64,000 nt of DNA from Deltaproteobacteria bacterium (lineage in GTDB: Bacteria; Myxococcota_A; UBA9042; PHBI01). Each line of letters starts with the position of its first letter. The first letter of the stretch is position 1. Below, in pieces: positions 24,976 through 34,998 of the stretch. The notes beneath the pieces are model-generated. The model did not search any database. It had not been told where the DNA came from and worked only from the letters and a program-made list of their open reading frames with translations. The stretch spans positions 806,001 to 870,000 of the forward strand of contig JACKFA010000004.1 in assembly GCA_020632715.1 (NCBI GenBank), given 5' to 3'. The position numbers were made by a program, and so were the translations under genes.

Positions 24976-25725
24976 TCAGGTGTTCGCGGGCTCGCTCGTC
25001 TCGCTCGGCAGCTCCCCGAACGTGCGCTCCACCGCGGCCCGCGCCGCCTCCTTCGCGCCCCCGAGCAGCGGCTCGCCGTGACCGGCGATCAGGTTGTCGA
25101 ACGGGAGCTCCAGCGCCCGCGCGAAGTCCCGCGCGAGCGCCGCCCGGTCGTCCGTCACCGCCCGGAGCCACGTCGGCGGCACCACCACCGGCGCCCGCCG
25201 GAAGCCGAGCATCCAGAGGCCCGCGCGCGCCGCCCGCGAGTAGCCCCCCATCGTGCCGAGCGTGTGAAGGCAGTCGCACGTGACGAGGAGCCCGCCGAGG
25301 CGCGGCACGAAGAGCGCCGCCTCCGGCCGCCGCACCGAGAAGCGCACGACCCGCATCCGCGGGATCGGGAGGCGCGGCGCGTCCTCCATGAGGTCGCCGT
25401 CCGCCGTGAGCGGCTCCCGGTGGCTCGCGCCCGGCACCGCCCAGAAGCGCGGCGCGAAGCGCTCGACGTAGTACGGGTCGTCGCGGTCGTGGAACGCGCC
25501 GAGCTTCACGAGGTGGCGAACGGTCCCGAGCCGCGCGAGCTCGGCCTCACCCGCGTCCGAGAGGCGCACGGCGTTCACGAGCGTGAGCTCGCCCTCGTCC
25601 GCGATGACGACCATGTTGCGCGGGATCCGCACGAGCGGCGCGATGTGCATCTCCCCGGTGACGACGTAGACGCCGTCGCCGACGAGCCGCAGCGGCCCAT
25701 GGGGGAGAGTGCGTGGGTGGTCCAT
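24976..25725 (-). CDS. Metallo-beta-lactamase-fold-like protein (degenerate)
   Basis: This 249-aa protein begins LRLVGDGVYVVTGEM and runs through VVIADEGELTLVNAVRLSDAGEAEL, HLVKLGAFHDRDDPYYVERF, VTCDCLHTLG and finally NLIAGHGEPLL. The order of strands and the closing GHG are those of MBL-fold hydrolases, but the canonical HxHxDH motif is replaced by AFHDRDDPYY, so metal binding may be partial. The closest pattern I know is the DUF4336-like group, whose function is not known. The ATG at 25725 follows a short spacer; a longer in-frame extension is possible but lacks a ribosome-binding site. It stands apart from its neighbours. Confidence 0.65.
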   Translation of the reverse strand: MDHPRTLPHGPLRLVGDGVYVVTGEMHIAPLVRIPRNMVVIADEGELTLVNAVRLSDAGEAELARLGTVRHLVKLGAFHDRDDPYYVERFAPRFWAVPGASHREPLTADGDLMEDAPRLPIPRMRVVRFSVRRPEAALFVPRLGGLLVTCDCLHTLGTMGGYSRAARAGLWMLGFRRAPVVVPPTWLRAVTDDRAALARDFARALELPFDNLIAGHGEPLLGGAKEAARAAVERTFGELPSETSEPANT

Positions 25726-25889
25726 CGTGCTCGCGGAGTGAGACCGCGCCACGGCCCCCCGGATCCAGACGGGAGCCCGCGACGCCAGACCGATTAGTAT
25801 CGTCTTCGGCCTCGTCGTGTCCATGACGGAGGCCACGACGACCATCACGACGACGTTATCACGCCGCTCCGCGCGGCGCAGCCCGGGGC

Positions 25890-26363
25890 CTACTCCAGCT
25901 CGGCCGGGGCGGCCTCGAACTGGATCGTGACGGTCTGCCCGTCCGCGCTCTGGATCCAGCCGTGCACGTACGCGCCGCCGTGCGCCTCGAGCACGAAGCC
26001 GTTGCCGGCCTTCGCCTTCACGAGCGAGGCGGTCATCGTGCTGTCCGGCCGCGTCGTCGGCACCTCTGCGAGGGAGGCGAACGTCTGATGGACGCCGCCC
26101 GTGCCGAGGAACCAGTTCACCGGGCGGTTCTCGGTGGGCGACGGACCGCCGGTGGCGAGCTTGACGCCCGTGCCGCTCGACGTGCCGATGAGGTCCGCGT
26201 TCTGGTAGTTCGCGTGGTCGACGACCTGCCCCGAGTAGAAGTCGACGCCCTGCTCGATCGAGAACGTGACCGTCCCCGACGTGACGTGGGACCCGCCGCC
26301 GGCGGAGTCGCAGGCGGCGAGGGGGGCGAGGGCGAGGACGGCGGCGAGGACGGCGGTGCGCAT
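25890..26363 (-). CDS. Small lipoprotein, unknown function
   Basis: This 157-aa protein carries a lipoprotein signal (MRTAVLAAVLALAPLAAC). The mature domain is beta-strand-rich with SGTVTFSIEQGVDFYSG, VNWFLGTGGVHQTFAS and SADGQTVTIQFEA, suggesting a small beta-sandwich. The start at the signal peptide is preferred over upstream in-frame ATGs. No family is recognised, and its divergent neighbour is the large secreted operon at 26480. Confidence 0.72.
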   Translation of the reverse strand: MRTAVLAAVLALAPLAACDSAGGGSHVTSGTVTFSIEQGVDFYSGQVVDHANYQNADLIGTSSGTGVKLATGGPSPTENRPVNWFLGTGGVHQTFASLAEVPTTRPDSTMTASLVKAKAGNGFVLEAHGGAYVHGWIQSADGQTVTIQFEAAPAELE

Positions 26364-26479
26364 GGCGCGCGACGTTAGCGACCGCCGCGCCCGGCCGCAA
26401 GCGCGTTTGCGCCCCGTCGGACCCGGCGCTGGTATCAATCGAAACATCGGGCTAATCTCCGGTTTCACCCTTGTGAACC

Positions 26480-29400
26480 ATGCAGCTCTCGCCCGCGATA
26501 TCGCGAGCCCGCGCCGCGCTCCGCCGCGCGCTCTGGCTCGCGCTCCTGGTCGCGCTCGCCGCCTGCCCCGGCGACGACGCCGAGCGCCCCGACGCGGCCG
26601 ACACCGCGCTCCCCGCCGACGCCGCGGACGCCGACGCGGAGGACGCTGCCGAAGACACCGCCACCGTCACGGACACCGATACGGCCGACGACGACACCGT
26701 GGACACCGACGTCGGCCCGTGCCCCGACGGCTGCGACGACGGGGATCCCTGCACCGTCGACCGCTGCGACGCCGACGCGTGCGCCCACGACCCCGTCACC
26801 GCCGCGCCCGCCGTCACCCTCGCCGGGGTGACCGACGGCGCGTACTCGAACGCCGCGAGCGTCTCGCCGAGCCTGACCCTCGCCGGCAACGCCGCGGGGC
26901 CACCCACGGCCACCCTCGACGGCGCCCCCTACACCCTCGGCGCCACCATCGCCGACGAAGGCCGCCACGAGCTCGTCGTGACCGTCCCCGCGTGCGTGGG
27001 CGATCCCGTCGTCGTCAGCGCCACCTTCACCCTCGATCGCACGCCGCCCACCGTCACCGCGACGCTCTCGCCCCCCGCGAACGCCGCCGGCTGGAGCCGC
27101 GCCACGACCACCGTCACCTTCGCGGCGAGCGACGCGCTGAGCGGCGTCGCCACGGCCCCCGATCCGGTCGTCGTCGCCGCCGAGGGCGCCGATCAGGCAG
27201 TCTCCGGGGAGGCCGTCGACCGCGCCGGGAACCGCGCCAGCGCCACGGCGATCGTCAGCCTCGATCGCACGCCGCCCGCCGTGCGCTTCACCCTCCCGAC
27301 CGGCGTCCTCGACGGCGGCACCGTCGTCGTCGGCGCGAACCTCGTCAGCGTCGCCGGCGAGGCCGACGACGACGCCCTCTCCGGCTTCGTCTCCGCCTCC
27401 CTCGTCCCGAGCGACGCCCGCGCCCCCATGATGCGCCTCACGCCGGGCGAGCTCGCGAGCGACTACCCGCTCGTCCACGGCCGCACGAGCTTCGTCCTCA
27501 CGGCCCGGGACGTCGCCGACAACGTCGGCACCGCGTCGATCACCGTCGTCGTGGACGACAGCCCGCCGCGCGTCACGATCCACGCGCCCCTCGACGGCGC
27601 CGTCGTCGACGCCGCCACGGTCGATGTCACCGGCGTCGCGCAGGACCTCGTCGTCGGCACCGTCTCGAGCGCCGACCTCGTCGTGACCGTGAACGGCGCC
27701 GTCGCCGCCGTCGCCGACGGGCGCTTCGTCGCGCGCGGCGTGCCGCTCGCCCCCGGCCCGAACGCGATCGAGGCCGTCGTCACCGATCCCGTCGGCCTCG
27801 AGGCGCGCGACGCCGTCACCGTCACGCGCGTCGACCCCGGCGCCGTCCGCCTCGCCATCGTCAGCGGCGACGGGCAGCTCGCGGTCGCCGGCGACGAGGC
27901 CGCCGAGCCGCTCGTCGTGCGCGTCACCGACGGCGACGGCGCGCCGCTCGCGAGCCGCGACGTCGTCTTCGCCGTGACCGACAACGACGCGCACCTCTTC
28001 GGCGCGGACGCCGTCCGGATCGGCCCCACCGCGCGCACGCTGCTCGCGCGCACCGACGAGGGCGGCCTCGCCGCCGCCGGGGTGCGCCTCGGCACCCGCG
28101 CCGGCGCCGCCGTCAACCGCGTGAGCGCCTCCACCGCGGGCGCGCGCCCCGTCCACTTCCACCTCGACGGCGAGCCGGCGCCCGCGAGCGAGGTGCACGT
28201 CCGCGACGGCCAGAACCAGACCGGCTCCCCGCTCGTGCCGCTCCCGATGCCGCTCGCCGTGCGCGTCACCGACGGGCTCGGCAACCCCGTCGCCGGCGAG
28301 ACCGTCCACTACGAGGTGATCCGCGGCGACGGCACCCTCGCCGGCGGCGCCGCCACCGACGCTACGAGCGACGCCGACGGCCTCGCGCGCGTCGCGTTCG
28401 TCCCCGGCCCGACCGAGGGCTGGGCCGCTCACGCCGTGCGCGCCTGGGTCGACGGCGTCCTCGACGGCGGCGGCACCGAGGCGGGCGCGGTCTTCCAGGC
28501 GAGCGCCTTCGCGACCGGGCCGGTCCTCCTGACGTCGCTCCGCGGGCGCGTCCTCGACGAGGCCGAGCGCCCCGTCGCCGGCGCGCGCGTCACCATCGCC
28601 GGCTACCGTGAGGGCTCGGGCGGCGTCCTCACCGACGAGCGCGGCGGCTTCCTCATCGAGGGCGCCCCGCCGGGCTACGTGCACGTCGTGGTCGACGCGA
28701 GCGAGGTCACCCCCGCCCCGCCGGGCGTCGGCTACCCGTCCATGGGCTTCGACCTCCACCTCGTCCAGGGCGTCGCCAACGCGATGGACCGACCGGTCTA
28801 CCTCGTCGCGCTGCGCGCCCCGACCTGGGTCGACGGCCTCACGGACGCCGTCCTCACGCTCCCCGAGATGCCGGGCTTCGAGCTGCGCGTGCCGCGCGGC
28901 ACCACGGTCACCTTCCCCGACGGCGCGCACGAGGGCTGGCTCTCGCTCACCCAGGTCCACTTCGACCAGGCGCCGATGCAGCCCTCGGACGGGCTCCAGT
29001 CGCGCGTGCTCGTGACGATCCAGCCCACCGGCACCACGTTCGACCCGCCCGCGCCCTTCGTCATGCCGAACGCCGACGGCTACGCGCCCGGGCAGAAGAT
29101 CGACCTCTACTCCTACGACCACGACCTCGAGGCGTTCGTGCAGATCGGCACGGGCTCGGTCTCGGCCGACGGCACGCGCGTCGCGAGCGACCCCGGCGTC
29201 GGCGTCGTGAAGGCCGGCTGGCACTGCGGGAACCGCCCCGGCGGCACGGGCGGCTCGGCCGGGATCTCGGCCAAGCTCGCGGTCACCGGCGGCTCGCTCG
29301 CGAACGGCGGGATCCGCCTCACGGCGAGCGGCGCGCCCGGCAAGGACACGGTCTGGTCCTTCCAGACCTGCGGCGACCTCGAGCTCGACACGCCGGAGGG

Positions 29401-31078
29401 CGCCTGCGCCGACAAGGGGAGCTGCCCGGCCGTCGTCACGAACGACGAGGCCGCCTACGGGCGCGTCCGCGTCGACCACATCTGCACCGAGAGCGGGAAG
29501 ACCGCCACCGCCTACGCGACCGTCCGCGTCTGCGAGGCGCCCGACGAGCCGTTCGAGAACACCCTCGACGTCGACCTCGATCCGGTCACCGGCTACGTCA
29601 TGGACATGGCCGCCGGGTTCTTCGGCTGGCTCTGCGACATCGACAACCCGGAGTACATGAAGGACGAGACGCGCGCGGGCTCGACGGGGTGCTGCCCGGG
29701 GTGCCCGGGCGAGGTGGCCGCCCAGTACACGGTCACCGGCACGTCGCACTTCGCGGGCGAGCTCGAGTGCAACCCCTTCGACGTCCTCCACTACCTGACG
29801 GAGCGCGCGAAGGACATCATGGGCGCCCTCGGCTACGTCAGCGGCACGGACATCGAGCTCGGGGTGCAGGTCGCGCTGAACGCGCGGATCGACGCGAGCC
29901 GCGTCATCGAGGTCGACGAGTGCCTCGGGACCGCCTGCGGTCGCACCTCGCTCGACGCGCGCTTCGGCGTCCGCGCCACCGCGGGCGGCGAGGCCGTCAT
30001 CGGCGGCTTCACCGTCGGGCGCCTCATGAGCGGCGCCGAGGGCCGCTTCTCCGTCACGTCCACGAGCAACTGCGATCGCTACTGCACGGCGGGGTGCAGC
30101 GAGGGCGCGAGCTACATCTTCGACTTCACCGTGCTGAACGGGATCCTCGGCCTCCCCGACGTCCACCACCGGAGCCCGATCCTGTGCCCGGGGCCGATCC
30201 AGGAGACGTGCGAGGACACGCCGCGCCCCTCGCCCACGCCCGCCTGCGAGGACGCCGCGATGCCCCAGTGCGGCGTCGACTTCCTGACGCCTCCCGGGTC
30301 CGGGACGCCGCCTGGCGCGCAGCCGGAGCTCGCGCCGCCGATGTGCGTCGCGCGCGACTGCGACCGCGCCTGCGAGAGCGACTCGGACTGCGCCGACGAC
30401 GGCGTCGAGTGCACCTTCACGAAGTGCGTCGAGGGGACCTGCTACCACCCGGTGGAGCCCGGCACCTGCCTCATCGACGGCCAATGCTACGCCGATGGGG
30501 AGGAGAACCCCGCGAACGAGTGCCAGGTGTGCGACGGCGACGCCATCGACTCGCGCCGCTGGAGCATCCGCGACCCCGGCTACGCCTGCGGCGGGTCCGG
30601 GTGCCTCACGTGCGACCCGAACGGGAACTGCTGGCGCCCGAACGACGACATCTGCGGCCCGTGCGAGCGGTGCGACGTGGAGTTCGGCGAGTGCGTGCTC
30701 CAGGGGCCGCGCGAGGACGTGAAGAACGAGTGCCCACGCAACGACTGCGCGTCCGGCTACTGCGACGGCGAGGGCGCCTGCGCGGTCGCCGAGGAGGGCA
30801 CGAACTGCGGCGGCCAGTGTGAGACCTGCGACCCCTTCGGGCGCTGCGTCTACGACCCCGAGGACGACGCCGGCTGCGGCTTCTGCGGGACGTGCTTCGG
30901 GCCGAAGGAGTGCGGCTACCAGGCCCCCGGGTTGGACCTCCACGACGAGTGCCCGGCCGGTAACGCCGTCTGCCAGCCGGGGTACTGCGACGGCTTCGGC
31001 GGCTGCTTCCAGGCCGAGGCCGGCACCGAGTGCAGCGGCTTCGGCGAGTGCGATGGAGGCGGCCAATGCGTCGAGTGA
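26480..31078 (+). CDS. Giant lipoprotein with Ig-like, Big_1-like and Cys-rich domains
   Basis: This 1532-aa protein has a lipobox at Cys29 and an Asp/Thr linker to about residue 78. A Cys-rich stretch follows (CPDGCDDGDPCTVDRC, about 79-105). Ig-like repeats (about 105-450) carry the DRTPPTV signature of bacterial Ig domains; two Big_1-like domains (about 455-680, with VRVTDGLGNPVAGETVHYE) and a carboxypeptidase-regulatory-like domain (about 690-745) follow. The C-terminal ~240 residues form a cysteine-rich tail with units like CTFTKCVEGTCY and CYADGEENPANECQVC. It is probably a surface-exposed adhesin-like protein with many disulfides. It is the first gene of a four-gene operon; the next start overlaps its stop. 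Confidence 0.85.
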   Translation: MQLSPAISRARAALRRALWLALLVALAACPGDDAERPDAADTALPADAADADAEDAAEDTATVTDTDTADDDTVDTDVGPCPDGCDDGDPCTVDRCDADACAHDPVTAAPAVTLAGVTDGAYSNAASVSPSLTLAGNAAGPPTATLDGAPYTLGATIADEGRHELVVTVPACVGDPVVVSATFTLDRTPPTVTATLSPPANAAGWSRATTTVTFAASDALSGVATAPDPVVVAAEGADQAVSGEAVDRAGNRASATAIVSLDRTPPAVRFTLPTGVLDGGTVVVGANLVSVAGEADDDALSGFVSASLVPSDARAPMMRLTPGELASDYPLVHGRTSFVLTARDVADNVGTASITVVVDDSPPRVTIHAPLDGAVVDAATVDVTGVAQDLVVGTVSSADLVVTVNGAVAAVADGRFVARGVPLAPGPNAIEAVVTDPVGLEARDAVTVTRVDPGAVRLAIVSGDGQLAVAGDEAAEPLVVRVTDGDGAPLASRDVVFAVTDNDAHLFGADAVRIGPTARTLLARTDEGGLAAAGVRLGTRAGAAVNRVSASTAGARPVHFHLDGEPAPASEVHVRDGQNQTGSPLVPLPMPLAVRVTDGLGNPVAGETVHYEVIRGDGTLAGGAATDATSDADGLARVAFVPGPTEGWAAHAVRAWVDGVLDGGGTEAGAVFQASAFATGPVLLTSLRGRVLDEAERPVAGARVTIAGYREGSGGVLTDERGGFLIEGAPPGYVHVVVDASEVTPAPPGVGYPSMGFDLHLVQGVANAMDRPVYLVALRAPTWVDGLTDAVLTLPEMPGFELRVPRGTTVTFPDGAHEGWLSLTQVHFDQAPMQPSDGLQSRVLVTIQPTGTTFDPPAPFVMPNADGYAPGQKIDLYSYDHDLEAFVQIGTGSVSADGTRVASDPGVGVVKAGWHCGNRPGGTGGSAGISAKLAVTGGSLANGGIRLTASGAPGKDTVWSFQTCGDLELDTPEGACADKGSCPAVVTNDEAAYGRVRVDHICTESGKTATAYATVRVCEAPDEPFENTLDVDLDPVTGYVMDMAAGFFGWLCDIDNPEYMKDETRAGSTGCCPGCPGEVAAQYTVTGTSHFAGELECNPFDVLHYLTERAKDIMGALGYVSGTDIELGVQVALNARIDASRVIEVDECLGTACGRTSLDARFGVRATAGGEAVIGGFTVGRLMSGAEGRFSVTSTSNCDRYCTAGCSEGASYIFDFTVLNGILGLPDVHHRSPILCPGPIQETCEDTPRPSPTPACEDAAMPQCGVDFLTPPGSGTPPGAQPELAPPMCVARDCDRACESDSDCADDGVECTFTKCVEGTCYHPVEPGTCLIDGQCYADGEENPANECQVCDGDAIDSRRWSIRDPGYACGGSGCLTCDPNGNCWRPNDDICGPCERCDVEFGECVLQGPREDVKNECPRNDCASGYCDGEGACAVAEEGTNCGGQCETCDPFGRCVYDPEDDAGCGFCGTCFGPKECGYQAPGLDLHDECPAGNAVCQPGYCDGFGGCFQAEAGTECSGFGECDGGGQCVE

Positions 31079-31734
31079 TGCCCGCCCTCCTCGTCGTCGC
31101 CCTCGCGACGCCGCTCGGCGCGGCCGCGCCCGGGCCCGGCACGACCACACCTGGCGGGCCCACCGCGCCTGCGCCCGGGGCTCCCCCGATCCCCGAAGAC
31201 GCCGTACCCACCGTGCTCGTCGGCCGCTACGAGGCCGTGGCGCGAGGCGGCGAGCGCGTCGTCTTCGACGAGCGGCGCTACAGCCCGCCGCTCGCGGTGG
31301 ACACGTCGGCCTGGTCGGCGCTCGCCGGGCCGCCGCGGACGCCCGAGGCCGCGGCGCGCGCGTTCGTCGCGGCGATGGCGCGCGGGGACTTCGACGGCTG
31401 GCTCGCGCTCTGGGACGAGCCGGCGCGCGCGATGCTCCTCGGGGACCAGGCGAGCGGGCGCGTGACGCGCGACCACTACCTGCACATGTGGGGACGCAGC
31501 ATCAGCGGCCACCCGCACAGCCTCGTGCGGCGGCTCGACCTGCCGGGCGCCGTCATCGTCTACCACCGCGTCGACGACGCGCCGCCCGGGCTCCTGCAGG
31601 CGCTCCCGATCCCCGTCGTGCGCGGCGCGGACGGCGTCTGGCGCGTGACGCAGTCGCTCCGCGACAACCCGGCGCTCTACTACGAGCAGAAGCAGGCGAA
31701 GGGGGGCGTCGATGTGCGCGCGATCCGCCGCTGA
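31066..31734 (+). CDS. Exported protein of the secreted-protein operon
   Basis: This 222-aa protein has a signal peptide (MRRVMPALLVVALATPLGAAA) and a Pro/Gly/Thr linker. A compact domain follows, with LAGPPRTPEAAARAFVAAM, FDGWLALWDEPARAMLLGD and VIVYHRVDDAPPGLLQ. The pattern resembles NTF2-like folds, but this is uncertain. Its ATG lies 13 bases inside the preceding gene with GGAGG at 31055-31059, and its own end overlaps the following gene by 23 bases. It may assist export or assembly of its operon partners. Confidence 0.75.
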   Translation: MRRVMPALLVVALATPLGAAAPGPGTTTPGGPTAPAPGAPPIPEDAVPTVLVGRYEAVARGGERVVFDERRYSPPLAVDTSAWSALAGPPRTPEAAARAFVAAMARGDFDGWLALWDEPARAMLLGDQASGRVTRDHYLHMWGRSISGHPHSLVRRLDLPGAVIVYHRVDDAPPGLLQALPIPVVRGADGVWRVTQSLRDNPALYYEQKQAKGGVDVRAIRR

Positions 31735-34700
31735 GCGCGCCCTGGGCGCCGTCGTCGTCGCGCTCGCCGTCGCGGGCGCGGGCGCCGCGGCGCGCGCGCA
31801 GACGGGCCTCGCGCCGGGCGAGTCCTGCGCCGTGCAGATCCTCAACAGCACCGTCATGGTCGGGCCCGATGGCCGCTGGGAGATGCCCGACATCGCGGTC
31901 AACGGCGGGCAGGTGCGCGCGCGCCTCTACTGCCAGACGGCCGCCGGCGAGCGCGTCGGCCAGAGCCCGCGCTACAGCCTCGCGCTGAACCGGATGACCG
32001 CCATCGAGCCGATCCCCTTCGGCGACCCCGAGCCGGCGCCGGTCGCCATCGCGCTCACGTCGCCCACGACGGCGTTCTCGGCCGACGGCGAGGCGGCGAC
32101 GCTGACCGTCACGGGCACCTTCCCGGACGGCTCGCAGGCGACGCTCCTGGGCGCCGCCTCCGGCACGAGCTACCTCTCGACCTCGCCCGACGTCGCCTCG
32201 GTCGACGCCGACGGCCTCGTCACGGCGCACGCGAGCGGTGCGGCGATGCTGGTCGCGTGGAACGAGGGGGTCACGGCCACGCTCCCGGTGACCGTGCGGG
32301 TGGGCGACGACAGCGACGCCGACGGGCTCCCCGACGACTGGGAGATCCGCTGGGGCCTCGACCCGAGCGACCCCCTCGACGCCCGCGTCGACCACGACCT
32401 CGACGGGCTCACGGCGCTCGAGGAGTTCGCGGCCGGCACGGATCCGCACCGCGCGGACACCGACGGCGAGGGCATCATCGACGGCGAGGAGGTCGCCCTC
32501 GGCGAGGACGGCTGGGTCACCTCCCCCGTGCTCGCCGACACCGACGGCGACCGCGTGAACGACCGCGTCGAGATCCTCGTCGGCACCGACCCGACGGACC
32601 CCCTCGACGTCGACCTCGACGCCTCGCTCCTCGGCCTCCTCGTGCGCCCCGAGCGCGTCGTGATCCCCTACGTGCCCGCGCTCGGCGAGGCGTCGCGCCA
32701 GCTCACCGTCATCGGCCTCCTCATCGACGGCACCGGGGTCGATCTCACCGACCACGCCGACGTGAGCTACCGCACCGACCTCTTCACGGTCGCCCTCTTC
32801 TCGCCGGACGTCCCCGGGCTCCTCATCGCGGGCGCCGGCGGCGAGACGGTCGCCCACGTCGACCTCGCCACGCACTCGGCGACCGTGCCGGTGACCGTCA
32901 AGAACATCGCCCCGCAGGCCCTCGCCGCGCTCGACCTCGACTGCCCGGCCGACGAGATCCGCCTCGACGCCGGCCGCGCCCTCGTCGCGTGCGGCGGCGC
33001 CGGGCTCGTCACCGTCGACCTCCGCGCCCCGGCGCTCCCGCGCGTCGCGCAGACGCTCCCCGTCTTCGGCGGCGCCTTCGGGGTGGCGCTCGCGCCGGGC
33101 GGGAGCCGCGCCTACGTGGCCGCCGGCGACGGCGGCGTGGTCGTCGTGAACGCCCCACGGGGCGGGCTCGCGAGCGTCGTCGCCGCGGTCGGCGACCTCG
33201 GCGACGTGCGCTCCGTCGACCTCGCCGGCGACGGCGTGCTCCTCGCGGCCACGACGACCGGGATCCTGCGCAGCTTCTCCCTCGCCGACCCCGACGCCCC
33301 CGCGCTCGTCGCCACCCTCGACGTCGGCGACGCCGTCGTCGACCTCGCCGCGGACGGCGGGCTCGCCGCGCTCACCCTCGGCGACCGGCGCGTCGCCGTC
33401 GTCACGGTGGGCGCCGGCGGGGCGCTCGCGCTCGCGCGCCACGTGACGGGCGTCGGCGGCGATCCGCGCGGGCTCGACGTGCGCGGCGCCACCATCGCCG
33501 TCGCCATCGGCAACTCCGGGCTCGCGCTCATCGACGCCGCCGCGCCGGCCGACGCGGCCGTCGTCGGGCGTCTCGGGCCGCCGAGCTTCATGCTCTCCGA
33601 CCTCGAGCTCGCGGGCGACGTGGCCGTCGGCGCCGACTACTACCGCGTGAACGCCGCCCCCCTCATCGGCGTGGCCGACCCCGCGCGCCCCTCGCTCGCG
33701 AGCCTCGTCGACTTCGCGCCCGGCTTCGGCGAGGAGAACGCGCACCGCGCCGCCACCGACGGCGGGCTCGCCGTGGTCGCCTCGACGCCGTCGAAGTTCG
33801 ACAAGGTCCGGTCCGGCGCGAGCCGCCTCTTCATCGGCCGCTGGGGCGCCCTCGACGACCCCTTCGGGCAGGCGCCGAGCTGCGTCATCACGAGCCCTGC
33901 GCCCGACGTGCTGGGCGCGTGGGGCGCGCAGCGGCTGGTCGTGGGCGTGGAGGCCCTCGACGACGTGTTCGTCGAGGAGGTGCACGTCCTGCTCGACGGC
34001 GTCGAGGTCGGCGTCGACGCGTACGCGCCGTTCGGCGTGGAGGCGCGCCTCCCGGCGGCGCCGGGGGTCGCGGTGATCGAGGCGTTCGCGGTCGACGCGG
34101 CCGGGAACGTCGGCCACTGCGCGCCGCGCGGGCTCACGCTCGCCCCCGACCCCGGCACGACCGTCGTCGGCGTCGTCGTCGACGGCAACAGCGAGCCGGT
34201 CCCGGGCGCGACCGTCCACGTCGCGCTCGAGCTGGCGAACGGCACGAGCGGCGCGGACGGGGCGTTCGCGATCCCGGGCGCGCCGAGCTACGCGCCGTTC
34301 ACGCTCATCGTGAGCGGCGTCGTCGACGACACCGTCTACAACGACCGCTTCGGCCCCTTCGCCCCCGAGGTGGGCGGCGCGACCGACGTCGGCTGGCTCG
34401 TCCTGCGCACGCCGGTCGGCCACACGTCGGGCTTCGCGCTGACCGCGCGCCCGCTGCCGTTCGTGGTCGCGACGGCGGCGGGCCTCACGAACCTCGTCGG
34501 GCTCGGGCCGGTCACGTCGGCGCCGGTCGCGTTCCACGTGTCGGCGTGGGACGACGCCCCCGGCGAGCGCCTGCTGGGCGCCGTGATCGCGATGCCGACG
34601 GCGTTCCGCGTGTCGCCGTTCGCCGACTCGCCCGGCGACCGCCTCCTCGGCACGGTGCAGGCGCGCGCGCTCGCGTGGGCGACCTACCCCGTGGTGACCG

Positions 34701-34987
34701 GCGTCGCCCCGGCGTCGATCGCGCAGGACGCAGGCGCGGTCGAGCTCGTCGTGACCGGCTCCGGCCTCGACCTCGGCGCCGGCGTGCGCCTCGACTTCGC
34801 GGGCGCCGCCAACGGCGCGCTCACGGCCTCGGCGCCGGTCGTGGCCCCCGACGGCGCGTCGCTCACCGTGTCCGTCACGGTCGCGCCCGACGCCCCGCTC
34901 GGCGACTGGACGGTCGTCGTCCCGGGCGCGGGCGGCACGTTCGCCGCGCCCGCCCCGCAGAACCGCCTCACCGTCACGGCTCCCTGA
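31712..34987 (+). CDS. Secreted protein with thrombospondin-3 repeats and propeller
   Basis: This 1091-aa protein has a signal peptide ending ARA before QTG. Calcium-binding thrombospondin type 3-like repeats lie at about 198-300 (DSDADGLPDDWEIRWGLDP, ADTDGDRVNDRVEILVGTD). A beta-propeller of LVIVD-like units spans about 410-720 (GGAGLVTVDLRAPALPRVAQ, AAGDGGVVVVNAPRGG). An Ig-like segment, a carboxypeptidase-regulatory-like domain (about 816-900) and a final IPT-like domain (about 993-1091) complete it. It has no lipobox, so it is periplasmic or released. Translation appears coupled to the gene before it, and its stop overlaps the ribosome-binding site of the next gene. Confidence 0.82.
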   Translation: MCARSAAERALGAVVVALAVAGAGAAARAQTGLAPGESCAVQILNSTVMVGPDGRWEMPDIAVNGGQVRARLYCQTAAGERVGQSPRYSLALNRMTAIEPIPFGDPEPAPVAIALTSPTTAFSADGEAATLTVTGTFPDGSQATLLGAASGTSYLSTSPDVASVDADGLVTAHASGAAMLVAWNEGVTATLPVTVRVGDDSDADGLPDDWEIRWGLDPSDPLDARVDHDLDGLTALEEFAAGTDPHRADTDGEGIIDGEEVALGEDGWVTSPVLADTDGDRVNDRVEILVGTDPTDPLDVDLDASLLGLLVRPERVVIPYVPALGEASRQLTVIGLLIDGTGVDLTDHADVSYRTDLFTVALFSPDVPGLLIAGAGGETVAHVDLATHSATVPVTVKNIAPQALAALDLDCPADEIRLDAGRALVACGGAGLVTVDLRAPALPRVAQTLPVFGGAFGVALAPGGSRAYVAAGDGGVVVVNAPRGGLASVVAAVGDLGDVRSVDLAGDGVLLAATTTGILRSFSLADPDAPALVATLDVGDAVVDLAADGGLAALTLGDRRVAVVTVGAGGALALARHVTGVGGDPRGLDVRGATIAVAIGNSGLALIDAAAPADAAVVGRLGPPSFMLSDLELAGDVAVGADYYRVNAAPLIGVADPARPSLASLVDFAPGFGEENAHRAATDGGLAVVASTPSKFDKVRSGASRLFIGRWGALDDPFGQAPSCVITSPAPDVLGAWGAQRLVVGVEALDDVFVEEVHVLLDGVEVGVDAYAPFGVEARLPAAPGVAVIEAFAVDAAGNVGHCAPRGLTLAPDPGTTVVGVVVDGNSEPVPGATVHVALELANGTSGADGAFAIPGAPSYAPFTLIVSGVVDDTVYNDRFGPFAPEVGGATDVGWLVLRTPVGHTSGFALTARPLPFVVATAAGLTNLVGLGPVTSAPVAFHVSAWDDAPGERLLGAVIAMPTAFRVSPFADSPGDRLLGTVQARALAWATYPVVTGVAPASIAQDAGAVELVVTGSGLDLGAGVRLDFAGAANGALTASAPVVAPDGASLTVSVTVAPDAPLGDWTVVVPGAGGTFAAPAPQNRLTVTAP

Positions 34988-34998
34988 AGGAGAACGCG

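Noticed and set aside
26465..31150. Very long open frame on the minus strand opposite the giant lipoprotein gene
   Set aside because: It is an antisense shadow from extreme GC at third positions: low-complexity Arg/Ala/Gly/Val sequence, no signal peptide or domain, while the plus strand shows clear domains.
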